Positions 17,550 through 27,616 of a stretch of 57,824 nt of DNA are shown piece by piece. The notes beneath the pieces were generated by a model, which did not search any database, was not told the origin of the DNA, and worked only from the letters and a program-made list of their open reading frames with translations. The position numbers and the translations under genes are program-made. Origin of the DNA: Kineothrix sp. MSJ-39 (lineage in GTDB: Bacteria > Bacillota > Clostridia > Lachnospirales > Lachnospiraceae); NCBI RefSeq assembly GCF_018917935.1, contig NZ_JAHLPN010000018.1, positions 1 through 57,824 on the forward strand, written 5' to 3'. How positions within the stretch are numbered: the first letter of the stretch is position 1; each line of letters starts with the position of its first letter.

Positions 17550-18737
17550 ATGACAAAAATTGATATTGTTTCCGGATTTTTGGGAGCAGGAAAAACAACT
17601 TTAATAAAGAAACTGTTAAAAGAGGCACTGCAGGGAGAGCAGGTCGTTCTGATCGAGAATGAATTTGGTGAGATCGGTATTGATGGCGGCTTTTTAAAGG
17701 AAGCAGGCGTAGAGATCACAGAGATGAACTCCGGTTGTATCTGCTGCTCTTTGGTTGGTGACTTTGCATCAGCACTGAAGCAGGTACTGGATCAGTATCA
17801 TCCTGACCGTATCCTGATCGAGCCGTCCGGTGTCGGAAAGCTTTCCGACGTTATGCGTGCGGTAGAAGGTGCAACAGGTGAAGCTGGCGTACATTTAAAC
17901 AGTGCGGTTGCAGTTGTGGATGCAAAGAAATGCAAGACTTATTTAAAGAACTTTGGTGAATTTTTCGAGAACCAGATCGAGCATGCAGGCACGATCATTT
18001 TAAGCCGTACAGGCGAAATGAGTGAGGAAAAGATCAACCAGTGTATCGAACTGATCCGTCAGCATAATGAAAAGGCAGCTATCATTACAACTCCTTGGGA
18101 TGAACTTGAGGGTACAAAGATCATGGAAGCCATTGAAGGTGCCAAGGATCTGGAAGCAGAGCTTCTGAAAGCTGTTATGGAAGAACATGAGCATGAACAT
18201 CATCATCACGACCATGACGATGAATGCTGCCATCATGACCACGATCACGAAGAACATGAGCATCATCATGACCATGATCACGAAGAACATGAGCATCATC
18301 ATGATCATGACCATGATCATGAAGAACATGAGCACCATCATGACCATGATCACGAAGAACATGAGCACCATCATGACCATGATCACGAAGAACATGAACA
18401 TCATCATGATCATGACGGACACTGCTGCTGCGGACATGACCACGAGCATGGACATCATCATGCAGATGAAGTATTTACAAGCTGGGGCATGGAAACACCG
18501 GACAAGTATACAAAGGAAGAATTACAGAATATGCTGGATGCATTAGAGGACAAAGAAAAATATGGCTTTATCCTGCGTGCCAAAGGTATGCTTCCGGCTG
18601 AAAACGGCTTTATCCACTTTGATTATGTACCGGGTGAGAGCGAGATCCGTGATGGCAGTGCTGAGTACACAGGTAAGATCTGTGTCATCGGATCAGAACT
18701 GAAGGAAGATGCTTTAAAAGAGCTGTTCAGTAAATAA
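17550..18737 (+). CDS. COG0523 (CobW/P47K) G3E GTPase with His-rich metal tract
   Basis: 395 residues from ATG 17550, after AAAGGTG. The G3E GTPase domain has Walker A GFLGAGKTTL, the metal-binding GCICC motif and Walker B ILIEPSGVG. The base-specificity loop, usually NKxD, reads SRTG (in IILSRTGEM), so nucleotide recognition may differ. Residues about 210-307 hold roughly 48 His and 5 Cys, including five copies of EEHEHHHDHDH, followed by a CobW C-terminal domain. Family members are metallochaperones for Zn, Co, Ni or Fe. The tract argues for storage or buffering of a transition metal, Zn being likeliest. It forms an operon with the next gene, 36 bp away. Confidence 0.88.
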   Translation: MTKIDIVSGFLGAGKTTLIKKLLKEALQGEQVVLIENEFGEIGIDGGFLKEAGVEITEMNSGCICCSLVGDFASALKQVLDQYHPDRILIEPSGVGKLSDVMRAVEGATGEAGVHLNSAVAVVDAKKCKTYLKNFGEFFENQIEHAGTIILSRTGEMSEEKINQCIELIRQHNEKAAIITTPWDELEGTKIMEAIEGAKDLEAELLKAVMEEHEHEHHHHDHDDECCHHDHDHEEHEHHHDHDHEEHEHHHDHDHDHEEHEHHHDHDHEEHEHHHDHDHEEHEHHHDHDGHCCCGHDHEHGHHHADEVFTSWGMETPDKYTKEELQNMLDALEDKEKYGFILRAKGMLPAENGFIHFDYVPGESEIRDGSAEYTGKICVIGSELKEDALKELFSK

Positions 18738-18773
18738 GCAGACAGAAATATGATAAGAAAGAGGAAAGAATTT

Positions 18774-19706
18774 ATGATTCCTGTATATATGATTAACGGA
18801 TTCCTGGATAGTGGTAAGACAGAGTTTATCCAGTATACGATCGCGCAGCCTTATTTCCAGATGCGTGCCAAAACGCTTCTGATCGTATGTGAGGAAGGCG
18901 ATATCGAATATGATGCGACGCTTCTGAAAAAGAGCAGGACTGTCATGGAACTGATCGAGGATGAGGAAGATTTTACAGCGCAGAATTTGATCGAGCTGGA
19001 GAAAAAGCATAAACCGGCGCGTATCCTGATCGAGTTTAACGGTATGTGGAACAGCAAAAATGTAAAACTGCCTTGGCACTGGAAGCTGGAACAGCAGATC
19101 ACCTGTATCGACGGCTCTACATTCTCAAGCTATTTTACGAATATGAAATCTCTGCTGGCAGAGCATATCCGCAAATCTGAGCTGATCATTATGAACCGCT
19201 GTGACAATATTATTGAGCAGATCCCGACCTACAAGAGAAATATCAAGGCGATCAACCAGAATGCCGAGATCATCTTTGAGGATAAGAACGGCGAAGTAAA
19301 TGCGACGCTCGAAGAAGATCTGCCGTTTGATGTCAATGCAGATGTGATCGATCTGGATGATACAGGCTATGGAATCTGGTATATTGATGTGCTGGATAAT
19401 ATGCAGCGTTATGTCGGAAAGACGATCTCCTATGTAGGTATGGTGCTGCATCCTGAAAATTTCCCGAAGGGATATTTTGTACCGGGCAGAATGGCAATGA
19501 CCTGCTGTGCGGAGGATATGGCATTTCTGGGCTATGCCTGCAAGTATGACCAGGCAGATACCTTAAAGCAGAAGGAATGGGTCAAGGTAACGGCAAAGGT
19601 AGCCATTGAATACTTTGAAGATTATGGCAAGGAAGGCCCTGTGCTGCATGCCATTTCTGTAGAAAAGACGAAAGCACCGAAGGAAGAAGTAATCAGCTTT
19701 GTGTAA
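18774..19706 (+). CDS. COG0523-like GTPase fused to a YcgQ/TIGR03943-like C-terminal domain
   Basis: 310 residues from ATG 18774, after GAGGAAAG. The N-terminal half is a divergent G3E GTPase with Walker A GFLDSGKTEF, a Walker B-like ILIEFNGMW and NRCD in place of NKxD. The CxCC metal motif is absent. Residues about 210-300 (YVGKTISYVGMVLHPENFP, FVPGRMAMTCCAEDMAFLGY) resemble the extracytoplasmic domain of the YcgQ/DUF1980 family, which often neighbours COG0523 genes. Here both parts lie in one chain without membrane segments. It probably works with the His-rich GTPase in metal homeostasis; this is inference from linkage. Confidence 0.75.
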   Translation: MIPVYMINGFLDSGKTEFIQYTIAQPYFQMRAKTLLIVCEEGDIEYDATLLKKSRTVMELIEDEEDFTAQNLIELEKKHKPARILIEFNGMWNSKNVKLPWHWKLEQQITCIDGSTFSSYFTNMKSLLAEHIRKSELIIMNRCDNIIEQIPTYKRNIKAINQNAEIIFEDKNGEVNATLEEDLPFDVNADVIDLDDTGYGIWYIDVLDNMQRYVGKTISYVGMVLHPENFPKGYFVPGRMAMTCCAEDMAFLGYACKYDQADTLKQKEWVKVTAKVAIEYFEDYGKEGPVLHAISVEKTKAPKEEVISFV

Positions 19707-19763
19707 GCTGTAAACAACCCAAAACATGACATATTGTACAAAACAAATGCATAATTTCCGTAT

Positions 19764-19794
19764 AATGAGCCAAGCGACATTGGCTCATTATTTT
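19764..19794 (+). terminator. Terminator after the COG0523 pair
   Basis: A perfect 10-bp stem AATGAGCCAA/TTGGCTCATT (19764-19773 with 19780-19789), then ATTTTGTT. TATAAT at 19761 overlaps its left arm and could be a -10 for the cellulase gene, but no correctly spaced -35 is visible. Confidence 0.75.
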
Positions 19795-19838
19795 GTTACA
19801 ATAAATCTAACTGTTGGTATGCAACGAGGGAGGTTTTT

Positions 19839-22800
19839 GTGAAAAGAGTACGGAGAAAACAACGAAACAGGGTGCTTGCGCTTGTTTTGTCGGTTGCAGT
19901 TGTAATGAGCGGAATGACACTGCCCGGTCAAAAGGTATATGCGGCAGACGGTAAGATCGATCTTTCCGCTTATATCGAAATGGCAGGGACATTAGATGCT
20001 GTAGATGGTCAAAATGGTAATACACCGGCTGCGGAGCTGCTGGTCAAGCTGCCATGGGATATGGATGAAAAGCAGGAACTGGACGCGCTGGGTGTAAAGC
20101 AGCTTGTAGTAGATTTTAAAGTGGATGCTATGACAGCCTATGAGGGTAAAAATGCTGGCTGTATGGCATTTGGTATGAGTAAGGCTTATAGCTGGGAAAA
20201 TGGAGATTGGATCGATATCGCAGTGGGAAAAAGCGGAACAGTGAAATTTGATCTGGCTTCCATGAAATGGGATGGATACTATGAGATTGGAAAGCTGGGA
20301 CTGCAGTTTGCCAATCTGGCATCGGGCAGCAGTGTAAGCTATGAAATATCAGATATTTATTTTTCGACAGATGCATCCGGTGGCAGTGGAAGCAGCGGTG
20401 GTCAGATAACGACTGACAGAGAAGCTTCCGGGAATGTGGTTGTTACGGTAAATGCGCAGGGACAGCCGAGTAATGACTGGTCAGGGTTTGAACTTTCTGT
20501 GGATAATCAGACCGGAAAAAGCATTTGCGACTGGGTGATCACAATGACGGTTTCATCCGGCAGTGCAGCTAAATTCAAATGCTGGAATGCGACCTATACT
20601 GCAGACGGCGATACAATCTATCTGTATCCGAATAAAGAAAATTCCAATGCGGTGCTTGGAACAGGAAAAATGTCTGCTAATCCGCCGGGATTTGGATTCA
20701 GCAGTACATGGGTAAACGCATCGGATATCACGATCACCAATGTGGCATATAATTATGGAACACAATCGACGATAGATTATTCCAATGGAAATACCAATGA
20801 TGAGACCGGTGGAAGCGGTAGTAGTGGTGGAGATGCACAGAAAGATACGACGACGGATCTGAATCTGGACATCAGCTACAATTTTGCCAAGCTATTGCAG
20901 GAATCGCTTTATTTCTATGATGGAAATATGTGCGGAACAGGTGTGGATGAAAACAGTGCTTTTTCCTGGAGAGGAAATTGCCATACATATGACAGCTATG
21001 TGACCTATAATGGAAAGACAGTAGATGTAAGCGGCGGCTATCATGATGCGGGCGATCATGTGAAATTCGGTCTGCCACAGGGATACGCAGCAACCGTTCT
21101 GGCACTTGGTTATTATCAGTTTGCAGATGCTTACGATGAGCTGGGACAGACAGCGCATTTTAATACGATCATGGATTACTTCTGTGATTATTTTACACGC
21201 TGTACAATCTATAAAGAGGGAACAGATACTGTAGAAGCTTTCTGCTATCAGGTTGGAGACGGAGACAGTGACCATGCAAAGTGGGAAGCACCGGAAGGTC
21301 AGACAATAGACAGACCGGCATTTTTCGCAACGACCTCTAATCCCGCGACAGATGAAGTCTCTGTTGCGGTAGCAGCACTTGCATTGCAGGCAGCTAACTA
21401 CCAGAAACAGGGAGGAGCGGAAGTTCTTGCGAAGAGTAAGGCGTACTTAAAGACAGCAGAGGATTTATTTGCTTTTGCAAAGAATTGCAGTAATAAGCAG
21501 GTAGCAACACAGGGGGCAGCTCCTTTTTATTCTTCCAGCAACTGGGAAGATGATTATTGTACGGCTGCGGCTGCTTTATATGCAGCAACAGGTAACGAAA
21601 GCTATAAACAGCAGCGAGATGCCTATTACGGAAAGTTAAATACAGGCTGGTGCCTGACATGGGACAATACATGGCCGGTAGCAGCGGTTTTGAAAGAGGA
21701 TTATACAGCGGTTAGTGCCTTTGCCAGCTATGGCAATAAGAATACAGCACAGGGCTTTAAAATGATCGATGGCTGGGGCTCAGCAAGATATAATGCATCT
21801 GCACAGTTTATGGGGCTGATCTATGATCAGGCAAACCAGAAGTTATCCATGGCAGACGGCAATTACAGTAGCTGGGCAACCGGACAGATGAAATATCTGC
21901 TTGGGAATAACAAAGCGAAACGTTGTTTTGTAGTCGGCTATAATGAGAATGCGGCAAAATATCCGCATCACCGTGCAGCATCCAGATCGAATGATAAAGG
22001 ACAAGTGCGAGAAGACCATTATACATTGCTGGGAGCCCTTGTTGGCGGCCCGAGTGATGAAAAGGATACATATGCAGATAATCAGGCAGATTATAACTGT
22101 AATGAGGTAGCACTGGATTACAATGCCGGTCTGGTAGGTGCTGCAGCAGGACTGTATCTGCTGCATAAGGGAGAGGAAGCCTATCCGACAGATCTGGCAA
22201 CAGAGGCGGAGCTGAGAAGCATCGGAGTAGAAAAATACTATGGAACCTCCTCTGGCGAGTCACCGAGTCCGAGTCCGACGCCAAGCCCGAGTCCGGCACC
22301 AAGTGAGAAGCCGAGTGAATCACCGAGTGCAACACCGAGTCCGAGCCCGGCGTCAAGCCAGAAGCCGAGTGCAACACCGAGTCCGAGTCCGGCGTCAAGC
22401 CAGAAGCCAAGTGAATCACCGAGTGTAACACCGAGCCCGAGTCCGACACCGAGTGAGACGCCAAGCCCGAGTCCGAAACCGAGTGAGACACCAAGTTCAA
22501 GTCCGGCACCGAGTGAGACACCAAGCCCAAGCCCGGCACCGAGTGAGACACCGAGTCCAAGTCCGGTACCGAGCGAGACACCAAGCCCGAGTCCGAAACC
22601 GAGTGAGACACCAAGTTCAAGTCCGACACCGAGTGAGACACCAAGTTCAAGTCCGACACCGAGCGAGACACCAAGTCCAAGCCCAGCACCGAGTATGACA
22701 CCAAGTCAGACGCCAAGTGAATCCCCAAGTGAAACGCCGGAAGATGATGTAGATGAAACACCGGATGAGGCTGTGGAGGTCGGAGACAGCATGGATGTCG

Positions 22801-23351
22801 GCAGTCAGGTTTATGAGATCACGCAGATAGAAGATGGCAAAGTATATGTCACCTTCACGGAGGCAGATGAAGATGCGGAGGATATCACAATTCCGACCAC
22901 TTTTACGGATGCAACGGGAAGAACCTGCTATGTAAAAGAGATCGCACCGTATGCATTTGCAAACCACAAAAAGCTGAAAAAAGTAAAGATTGCAGAGGGG
23001 ATCACAAAGATCGGAAAGAAAGCGTTTTATCATTGTACGGCATTAAAGAAGGTAACGCTGCCGGGCAGTCTGGTGACGATCGGAGACAGTGCGTTTGAGG
23101 GTGACAGAAGCATTACTGCGATCACGATACCGAAAAATGTCAGGACGATCGGAAAAAAAGCATTTTATAAGTGTAAAAAACTGAAAACCGTAACACTGAA
23201 AACAACAAAACTGAAAAAGGTTGGTGCGTCTGCATTTAAAAAGACGAAGAAGGGTATGTTGTTTAAACTGCCCAAGAAGAAAAATACGGCGTACAGAAAA
23301 CTTCTGAAGAAAAAGTATGACAGTGGTGTGAGATTCAGAAAAATAAAGTAA
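19839..23351 (+). CDS. Secreted GH9 endoglucanase with CBM-like modules, PST linker and BspA-type LRR
   Basis: 1170 residues from a GTG start preceded by GAGGGAGG. A signal peptide has likely cleavage near VYA-ADG (35/36). Two beta-rich, carbohydrate-binding-like modules (about 37-180 and 193-310) are joined by GGSGSSGG linkers. The GH9 domain (about 341-800) has the catalytic Asp403/Asp406 in [23 protein letters not shown], and the acid Glu756 in [12 protein letters not shown] Pro/Ser/Glu/Thr linker (about 806-965) leads to C-terminal LRR_5 repeats (about 1000-1150: [24 protein letters not shown]) and a Lys-rich tail. It hydrolyses beta-1,4-glucans outside the cell. No dockerin or sortase signal is seen, so the LRR module may provide attachment. 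Confidence 0.92.
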   Translation: MKRVRRKQRNRVLALVLSVAVVMSGMTLPGQKVYAADGKIDLSAYIEMAGTLDAVDGQNGNTPAAELLVKLPWDMDEKQELDALGVKQLVVDFKVDAMTAYEGKNAGCMAFGMSKAYSWENGDWIDIAVGKSGTVKFDLASMKWDGYYEIGKLGLQFANLASGSSVSYEISDIYFSTDASGGSGSSGGQITTDREASGNVVVTVNAQGQPSNDWSGFELSVDNQTGKSICDWVITMTVSSGSAAKFKCWNATYTADGDTIYLYPNKENSNAVLGTGKMSANPPGFGFSSTWVNASDITITNVAYNYGTQSTIDYSNGNTNDETGGSGSSGGDAQKDTTTDLNLDISYNFAKLLQESLYFYDGNMCGTGVDENSAFSWRGNCHTYDSYVTYNGKTVDVSGGYHDAGDHVKFGLPQGYAATVLALGYYQFADAYDELGQTAHFNTIMDYFCDYFTRCTIYKEGTDTVEAFCYQVGDGDSDHAKWEAPEGQTIDRPAFFATTSNPATDEVSVAVAALALQAANYQKQGGAEVLAKSKAYLKTAEDLFAFAKNCSNKQVATQGAAPFYSSSNWEDDYCTAAAALYAATGNESYKQQRDAYYGKLNTGWCLTWDNTWPVAAVLKEDYTAVSAFASYGNKNTAQGFKMIDGWGSARYNASAQFMGLIYDQANQKLSMADGNYSSWATGQMKYLLGNNKAKRCFVVGYNENAAKYPHHRAASRSNDKGQVREDHYTLLGALVGGPSDEKDTYADNQADYNCNEVALDYNAGLVGAAAGLYLLHKGEEAYPTDLATEAELRSIGVEKYYGTSSGESPSPSPTPSPSPAPSEKPSESPSATPSPSPASSQKPSATPSPSPASSQKPSESPSVTPSPSPTPSETPSPSPKPSETPSSSPAPSETPSPSPAPSETPSPSPVPSETPSPSPKPSETPSSSPTPSETPSSSPTPSETPSPSPAPSMTPSQTPSESPSETPEDDVDETPDEAVEVGDSMDVGSQVYEITQIEDGKVYVTFTEADEDAEDITIPTTFTDATGRTCYVKEIAPYAFANHKKLKKVKIAEGITKIGKKAFYHCTALKKVTLPGSLVTIGDSAFEGDRSITAITIPKNVRTIGKKAFYKCKKLKTVTLKTTKLKKVGASAFKKTKKGMLFKLPKKKNTAYRKLLKKKYDSGVRFRKIK
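22258..22735 (+). repeat. Tandem repeats encoding the Pro/Ser/Thr linker
   Basis: Degenerate 30-bp units encode PSETPSxSPx decapeptides. The clearest near-identical copies lie at about 22600-22680. Such arrays can change in number by slippage, so linker length is likely polymorphic between strains. Confidence 0.85.
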
Positions 23352-23373
23352 GAGAAAAAGTGAGGGAAAAAAT

Positions 23374-24501
23374 ATGATTGAAAAGCTGAAGAAAAAATAC
23401 ATGGCGAACTGTATTTTTGCAACGATTTTTCTGTGGGTGCTTGCTGCTGTATTTGTGGCGATAACATGGGATGATCTCAATGTGCTTTTCCAAAAAACAT
23501 TGAAAATTGAAGATTTGAAGGCAGAGGATATACAGAAAAATGTGAAAGTTGAGGGTGACATATACTATTTTATGGATTATTATGCCTATCAGGAAAATGA
23601 TGAGGGTGATATGACTGCCATGCAGTTTATGATTCCTGTCGGAGAGGCAGAATACATGGGTGTAAACTGCAGTGGTTCCACAATGAACCGTGCGAAAGAA
23701 AATATGGATGCTTACTGGGCGTATCTGGATGGAGACGAATCAGCAATGGATAATCTGCAACCGGTAAAGATTTCCGGAACGATCCAGCCGCTATCAGGTG
23801 ATTATCTGACATACTTTAATGAGTTTGTAGATAGGATTGGTTTACCGGAGGAAAGTGCGGCATTATTCCTGCCTTATGTGATCAATGACGGTGATATCGG
23901 TGAGGGAAACATGGTAACCATTATCTTCTTTATATTGCTTGCAGCAGGCGCCCTGATCGGCGGTATTTATATGCTTGTCAGCGGAATGAAGGGCAGGAAT
24001 GTAAAAGCATTGGAAGAATATTGCGAAAGGAAGGGAAACAAAGAATATATACTTTCACAGATTGAACATTTTTACCAGATGCAGCCGGCGGTGCAGGGAA
24101 TCCGCATCGGGCAGGATTATTTCATGGCTGTAAAGGGAACAAAGGTATATTTGGCAGAGGCAGATCAGGTATTATGGGTATATGAAAATGTGGTACAGCA
24201 CAGAACAAACTTTATTCCGACAGGTAAAACCTATTCTGTTGTTGTGAAGCTTTATGATGGAAGAACATTTGACATTCCAATGAGTAAAAAGACAGCTTCG
24301 CAGGAGGCATTGCAATATATTGCTGCAAATATGCCATATTTGTTTATTGGCTATGACGAAGACTGGGTAGAACTGTATAATACGGAAAGAGACCGGATGA
24401 GCCAGGCCGTCAGAAACAGAAAGCAGGAGTATGAAGTAAATATGACGGATACTGCCGAGGACATGACATCAGCACCGGATACGGAAATGCAAAATTTTTA
24501 A
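23374..24501 (+). CDS. Two-TM membrane protein of unknown function
   Basis: 375 residues. I do not recognise a characterised family. A first hydrophobic segment (about 11-32) is followed by an acidic extracytoplasmic region (about 33-185, one Cys). A second segment (about 187-211) leads to a cytoplasmic domain rich in beta-strand pattern (about 240-340: GIRIGQDYFMAVKGTKVYL, YSVVVKLYDGRTFDIPMSKK), which recalls PH-like or membrane-associated folds. The C terminus is polar. It starts 22 bp after the cellulase gene and could share its transcript. A promoter for the T-box begins just after it. Confidence 0.7.
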   Translation: MIEKLKKKYMANCIFATIFLWVLAAVFVAITWDDLNVLFQKTLKIEDLKAEDIQKNVKVEGDIYYFMDYYAYQENDEGDMTAMQFMIPVGEAEYMGVNCSGSTMNRAKENMDAYWAYLDGDESAMDNLQPVKISGTIQPLSGDYLTYFNEFVDRIGLPEESAALFLPYVINDGDIGEGNMVTIIFFILLAAGALIGGIYMLVSGMKGRNVKALEEYCERKGNKEYILSQIEHFYQMQPAVQGIRIGQDYFMAVKGTKVYLAEADQVLWVYENVVQHRTNFIPTGKTYSVVVKLYDGRTFDIPMSKKTASQEALQYIAANMPYLFIGYDEDWVELYNTERDRMSQAVRNRKQEYEVNMTDTAEDMTSAPDTEMQNF

Positions 24502-24510
24502 AATTCGGTA

Positions 24511-24539
24511 TTGACATTCAAAAAAAATAGTTGTAAAGT
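24511..24539 (+). promoter_or_regulatory. Promoter of the T-box/trpXYZ transcript
   Basis: TTGACA (24511-24516), a 17-bp spacer and TAAAGT (24534-24539), about 35 bp before the T-box Stem I. Confidence 0.65.
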
Positions 24540-24569
24540 AAACACAACTTAAAAAACCAAACATAATGT

Positions 24570-24830
24570 AAAGAAACCGATGAGAAAGAAGAGTAGTCAT
24601 TAGGAAGTTTCCCAGAGAGCTGCAGGTGGTGGGATTGCAGCAAATGGAATTTTGATGAATGGGCTTTCGAGGCTGACCTGAATCAAGTAGGAGTCAGCGG
24701 GATGCACACCCGTTATCAAGGTGACATGTATGATAGTACATGACAGAGTGGACACATTGTCAATTTGAGTGGTACCGCGATAATACTTAGTTTATTACCG
24801 TCTCAAGCATTAGCTTGAGGCGGTTTTCTT
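24570..24830 (+). promoter_or_regulatory. T-box riboswitch, predicted tryptophan-specific
   Basis: Stem I shows the AGTA strand of the specifier loop (near 24592), the AGAGAG bulge (24614) and the GGTGG apical motif (24625). The 3' specifier strand reads GAA-TGG-GC, giving codon TGG (24660-24662) for tRNA-Trp. The T-box sequence GAGTGGTACCGCG lies at 24767-24779. The competing terminator pairs 24798-24808 with 24813-24823 and ends in TTTTCTT. Uncharged tRNA-Trp should stabilise the antiterminator and switch on the transporter genes downstream. Confidence 0.93.
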
Positions 24831-24867
24831 TATGTTATGAAAATTCATTTTCTGGGAGGAAATAAGT

Positions 24868-25953
24868 ATGAAAAAGAAAGTAGTAGCAATGATGATGGCA
24901 GCAGTAATGGCATGTTCCTTAATGGCATGCGGCAGCACAAATGATGCAGCAGATACAACTGCAAATGAAACAGAAGAAACGGATGCAACAGAAGAGGCAG
25001 AAGCAACAGATGCCACTGACGCAGCAACAGACGGCAAACAGTATACGATCGGTATTTCACAGTTCGCTGAGCACGGTTCTCTGGATAACTGCAGAGAAGG
25101 CTTCTTACAGGGACTTGCAGATGCAGGTATCGTAGAAGGTGAAAACCTGACAGTCATTTATGACAATGCACAGGCTGATACAGGTACAGCAAGTACGATC
25201 GCAGAAAACTATGTATCACAGGGTGTGGATATGATTTGTGGTATCGCAACACCATCTGCAATGGCAGCATATAACTCTTGCATGAATACAGATATCCCGG
25301 TTATCTACACAGCAGTTTCCGATCCGGTAGAAGCAGGTCTTGCAAACGAAGATGGTACACCGGTTGGCAACATCACAGGTACATCCGATGCACTGGCAAT
25401 CAATGCACAGCTTGAAATGATTCGTGAAATGTTACCGGATGCAAAAACGATCGGTATTATTTATACAACAAGTGAAACAAATTCAGTCAGCACGATCGCA
25501 AGCTACAAAGAAGCAGCTCCGGATTATGGATTTGAAATTGTAGAATCCGGTATCAATGTAGTTGCAGATGTAGAAATGGCAGCAAAAGATTTAGCAGGAA
25601 AGGTTGACTGCATTACCAATTTGACGGATAATACTGTTGTATCTGCTCTGCAGACAGAGCTTGCAGCAGCAAAGGATGCAGGTATTCCGGTATTCGGTTC
25701 TGAAGTAGAACAGGTAAAAGCAGGCTGTGTTGCTTCCATGGGTCTTGAGTATGTAGAGCTTGGTAAGCAGACAGGTGCTATGGCTGCAAAGGTATTAAAG
25801 GGAGAAGCAAAGGCTTCCGAAATGAACTTTGAAGTCATCAGCGAGCCTAGCCTTTACATCAATACAAAGGCAGCAGCAGATGTGAATCTGACGATCAGTG
25901 ATGATATGGCAGGTAGAGCATATCAGACATTTGATGAAATTACAGTAGAGTAA
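24868..25953 (+). CDS. trpX: Tryptophan ABC transporter substrate-binding lipoprotein
   Basis: 361 residues. The lipoprotein signal ends in LMAC-G (Cys21), then comes a low-complexity Thr/Glu/Ala linker. From about residue 52 (KQYTIGISQFAEHGSLDNCREGF) it is an ABC_sub_bind (DUF534) type periplasmic-binding fold, with motifs VDMICGIATPSAMAAY and VIYTAVSDPVEAG. This family with the adjacent permease and ATPase is the TrpXYZ system, predicted to import tryptophan. The TGG specifier of the upstream T-box supports the substrate here. GGGAGGAAATAAGT precedes the ATG. Confidence 0.85.
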   Translation: MKKKVVAMMMAAVMACSLMACGSTNDAADTTANETEETDATEEAEATDATDAATDGKQYTIGISQFAEHGSLDNCREGFLQGLADAGIVEGENLTVIYDNAQADTGTASTIAENYVSQGVDMICGIATPSAMAAYNSCMNTDIPVIYTAVSDPVEAGLANEDGTPVGNITGTSDALAINAQLEMIREMLPDAKTIGIIYTTSETNSVSTIASYKEAAPDYGFEIVESGINVVADVEMAAKDLAGKVDCITNLTDNTVVSALQTELAAAKDAGIPVFGSEVEQVKAGCVASMGLEYVELGKQTGAMAAKVLKGEAKASEMNFEVISEPSLYINTKAAADVNLTISDDMAGRAYQTFDEITVE

Positions 25954-25963
25954 GAGGTAAGAA

Positions 25964-26848
25964 ATGAGTTTAGTACTGAGTGTTTTCGAGCAGGGTCTGA
26001 TCTATGCGATCATGGCGCTCGGACTTTATATCACCTACAAAATTTTGGATTTTCCGGATATGACAGTAGATGGCAGCTTCCCGTTGGGAGCTGCTATTAC
26101 TGCTATGTTGATCACAAAGGGATGGAATCCGTTTTTGACATTGCCAATTTCTTTTGCAGCCGGTGCGGTTGCAGGTATGTTGACAGGACTGATCCATGTC
26201 AAACTCCGTGTGCGGGATCTGTTATCCGGTATTATCATGATGACGGCACTTTATACCGTTAATCTCCGTATTGCGGGCAAGGCAAACCTGCCAATCTACA
26301 ATATGGAAAATATTTTTGATAACAAACTGGTCAATGCCATTATCCCGGAAAGTCTTTCCCAGTTTAAAACAGTGATTGTGGCATTTGTGATCACAATGAT
26401 CGTGAAATACATTCTGGACTGGTATTTAAGTACCAAATCCGGTTTTATGCTGCGTGCGGTCGGCGATAATGAGACGATTGTAACGAGCCTTGGCGTGGAT
26501 AAGGGATGGATCAAGATCCTGGGTCTGGCACTCGGCGACGGCTTTGCGGCGCTCAGTGGTTGTATGTTTGCACAGCAGCAGCGTTACTTTGATGTGACAA
26601 TGGGAACAGGTACGGTCGTGATCGGTCTTGCTTCTGTTATCATTGGAACAACAGTCTTTAAAAAGGTAACTTTCCTGCGTGTGACCTCCAGTGTTGTCAT
26701 TGGCTCACTGATCTATAAAGCCTGTGTTGCTGTAGCGATCCGTATGGGTATGCAGTCTACAGATCTGAAACTGATCACAGCAGTCCTGTTCTTATTGATC
26801 CTTGTTGTGGGAACAGAGAGAAAGAAGAAGGTGAAGAGTACATGTTAG
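25964..26848 (+). CDS. trpY: Tryptophan ABC transporter permease
   Basis: 294 residues, about eight or nine hydrophobic segments. It belongs to the branched-chain/ribose-type permease superfamily, with FPDMTVDGSFPLGAA near the N terminus and SGFMLRAVGDNETIVTSLGVD as the cytoplasmic coupling loop. It forms the channel for TrpX cargo. It starts 10 bp after trpX, and its last codons overlap the ATPase gene by 7 bp. Confidence 0.85.
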   Translation: MSLVLSVFEQGLIYAIMALGLYITYKILDFPDMTVDGSFPLGAAITAMLITKGWNPFLTLPISFAAGAVAGMLTGLIHVKLRVRDLLSGIIMMTALYTVNLRIAGKANLPIYNMENIFDNKLVNAIIPESLSQFKTVIVAFVITMIVKYILDWYLSTKSGFMLRAVGDNETIVTSLGVDKGWIKILGLALGDGFAALSGCMFAQQQRYFDVTMGTGTVVIGLASVIIGTTVFKKVTFLRVTSSVVIGSLIYKACVAVAIRMGMQSTDLKLITAVLFLLILVVGTERKKKVKSTC

Positions 26849-27615
26849 AGCTGCAGCATATCCATAAATTTTTTAATCCGGGATCTGTCAATGAGATCTG
26901 TCTTTTTGATGATTTTAACCTGACGGTAAAGGACGGAGAGTTTGTTTCCGTTGTCGGCAGTAACGGTTCCGGTAAGACTTCCATGCTGAACATTATCTGT
27001 GGCAGTATCGATATCGACCACGGACAGATTTTAATAGATGGCAAAGATTATGCAGGCAAAAAGGATTTTGTCAGAAGCCGACAGATCGGTCGTGTATTTC
27101 AGGATCCTTCCAAGGGAACCTGCCCACAGATGACGATTCTGGAAAATATGTCGATCGCGGAAAATAAGGGAAAACCGTTCAATTTAACAAGAGGTGTCAA
27201 TAAGGCACATATCGATTATTACCGTGAAATGCTTGCACATTTGAATCTCGGACTGGAAGATAAGATGCATACACCGGTAGGTGCGCTTTCCGGCGGACAG
27301 CGTCAGGCAGTGGCACTTTTAATGGCAACAATGACACCGATCGATTTTCTGATCCTTGACGAGCATACAGCAGCCCTTGATCCGAAAACTGCTGAGATCA
27401 TTATGCAGCTGACAGATCAGGTGGTACGGGAAAAGAAAGTCACAACGATCATGGTCACCCATAATCTTCGCTATGCGGTAGAATACGGAAGTCGTCTTCT
27501 GATGATGCATGAAGGCAAGGTTATTTTAGATAAAGCCGGAGAAGAAAAGAAGAATGTAGATACGGAAGAGATCATGAAGATCTTTAACCAAATCAGTGTA
27601 GAATGTGGTAATTAG
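26842..27615 (+). CDS. trpZ: Tryptophan ABC transporter ATP-binding protein
   Basis: 257 residues with a complete nucleotide-binding domain: Walker A VGSNGSGKTS (about 38-47), Q-loop near VFQDPSKGT, signature LSGGQRQAVAL (about 150), Walker B FLILDEHTAALD and the switch His in MVTHN. It powers import by the TrpXY complex. Translation is probably coupled to the permease by the overlap ACATGTTAG. The signal peptidase gene begins one base after its stop. Confidence 0.88.
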   Translation: MLELQHIHKFFNPGSVNEICLFDDFNLTVKDGEFVSVVGSNGSGKTSMLNIICGSIDIDHGQILIDGKDYAGKKDFVRSRQIGRVFQDPSKGTCPQMTILENMSIAENKGKPFNLTRGVNKAHIDYYREMLAHLNLGLEDKMHTPVGALSGGQRQAVALLMATMTPIDFLILDEHTAALDPKTAEIIMQLTDQVVREKKVTTIMVTHNLRYAVEYGSRLLMMHEGKVILDKAGEEKKNVDTEEIMKIFNQISVECGN

Positions 27616-27616
27616 C

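Noticed and set aside
18181-18470. Long open frames on both strands in the His-rich tract
   Set aside because: They are by-products of the CAT/GAT/GAA codon repeats of the COG0523 gene. They lack ribosome sites and give Met-only or Ile/Met low-complexity products.
22240-22698. Arg/His/Val-rich open frames opposite or out of frame with the linker repeats
   Set aside because: They are frame-shifted readings of the linker repeats, without starts or ribosome sites.
22258-22735. Short repeats resembling a CRISPR-like or satellite array
   Set aside because: The units are in frame, encode PSETPSxSPx and lie inside the cellulase gene. There are no unique spacers.
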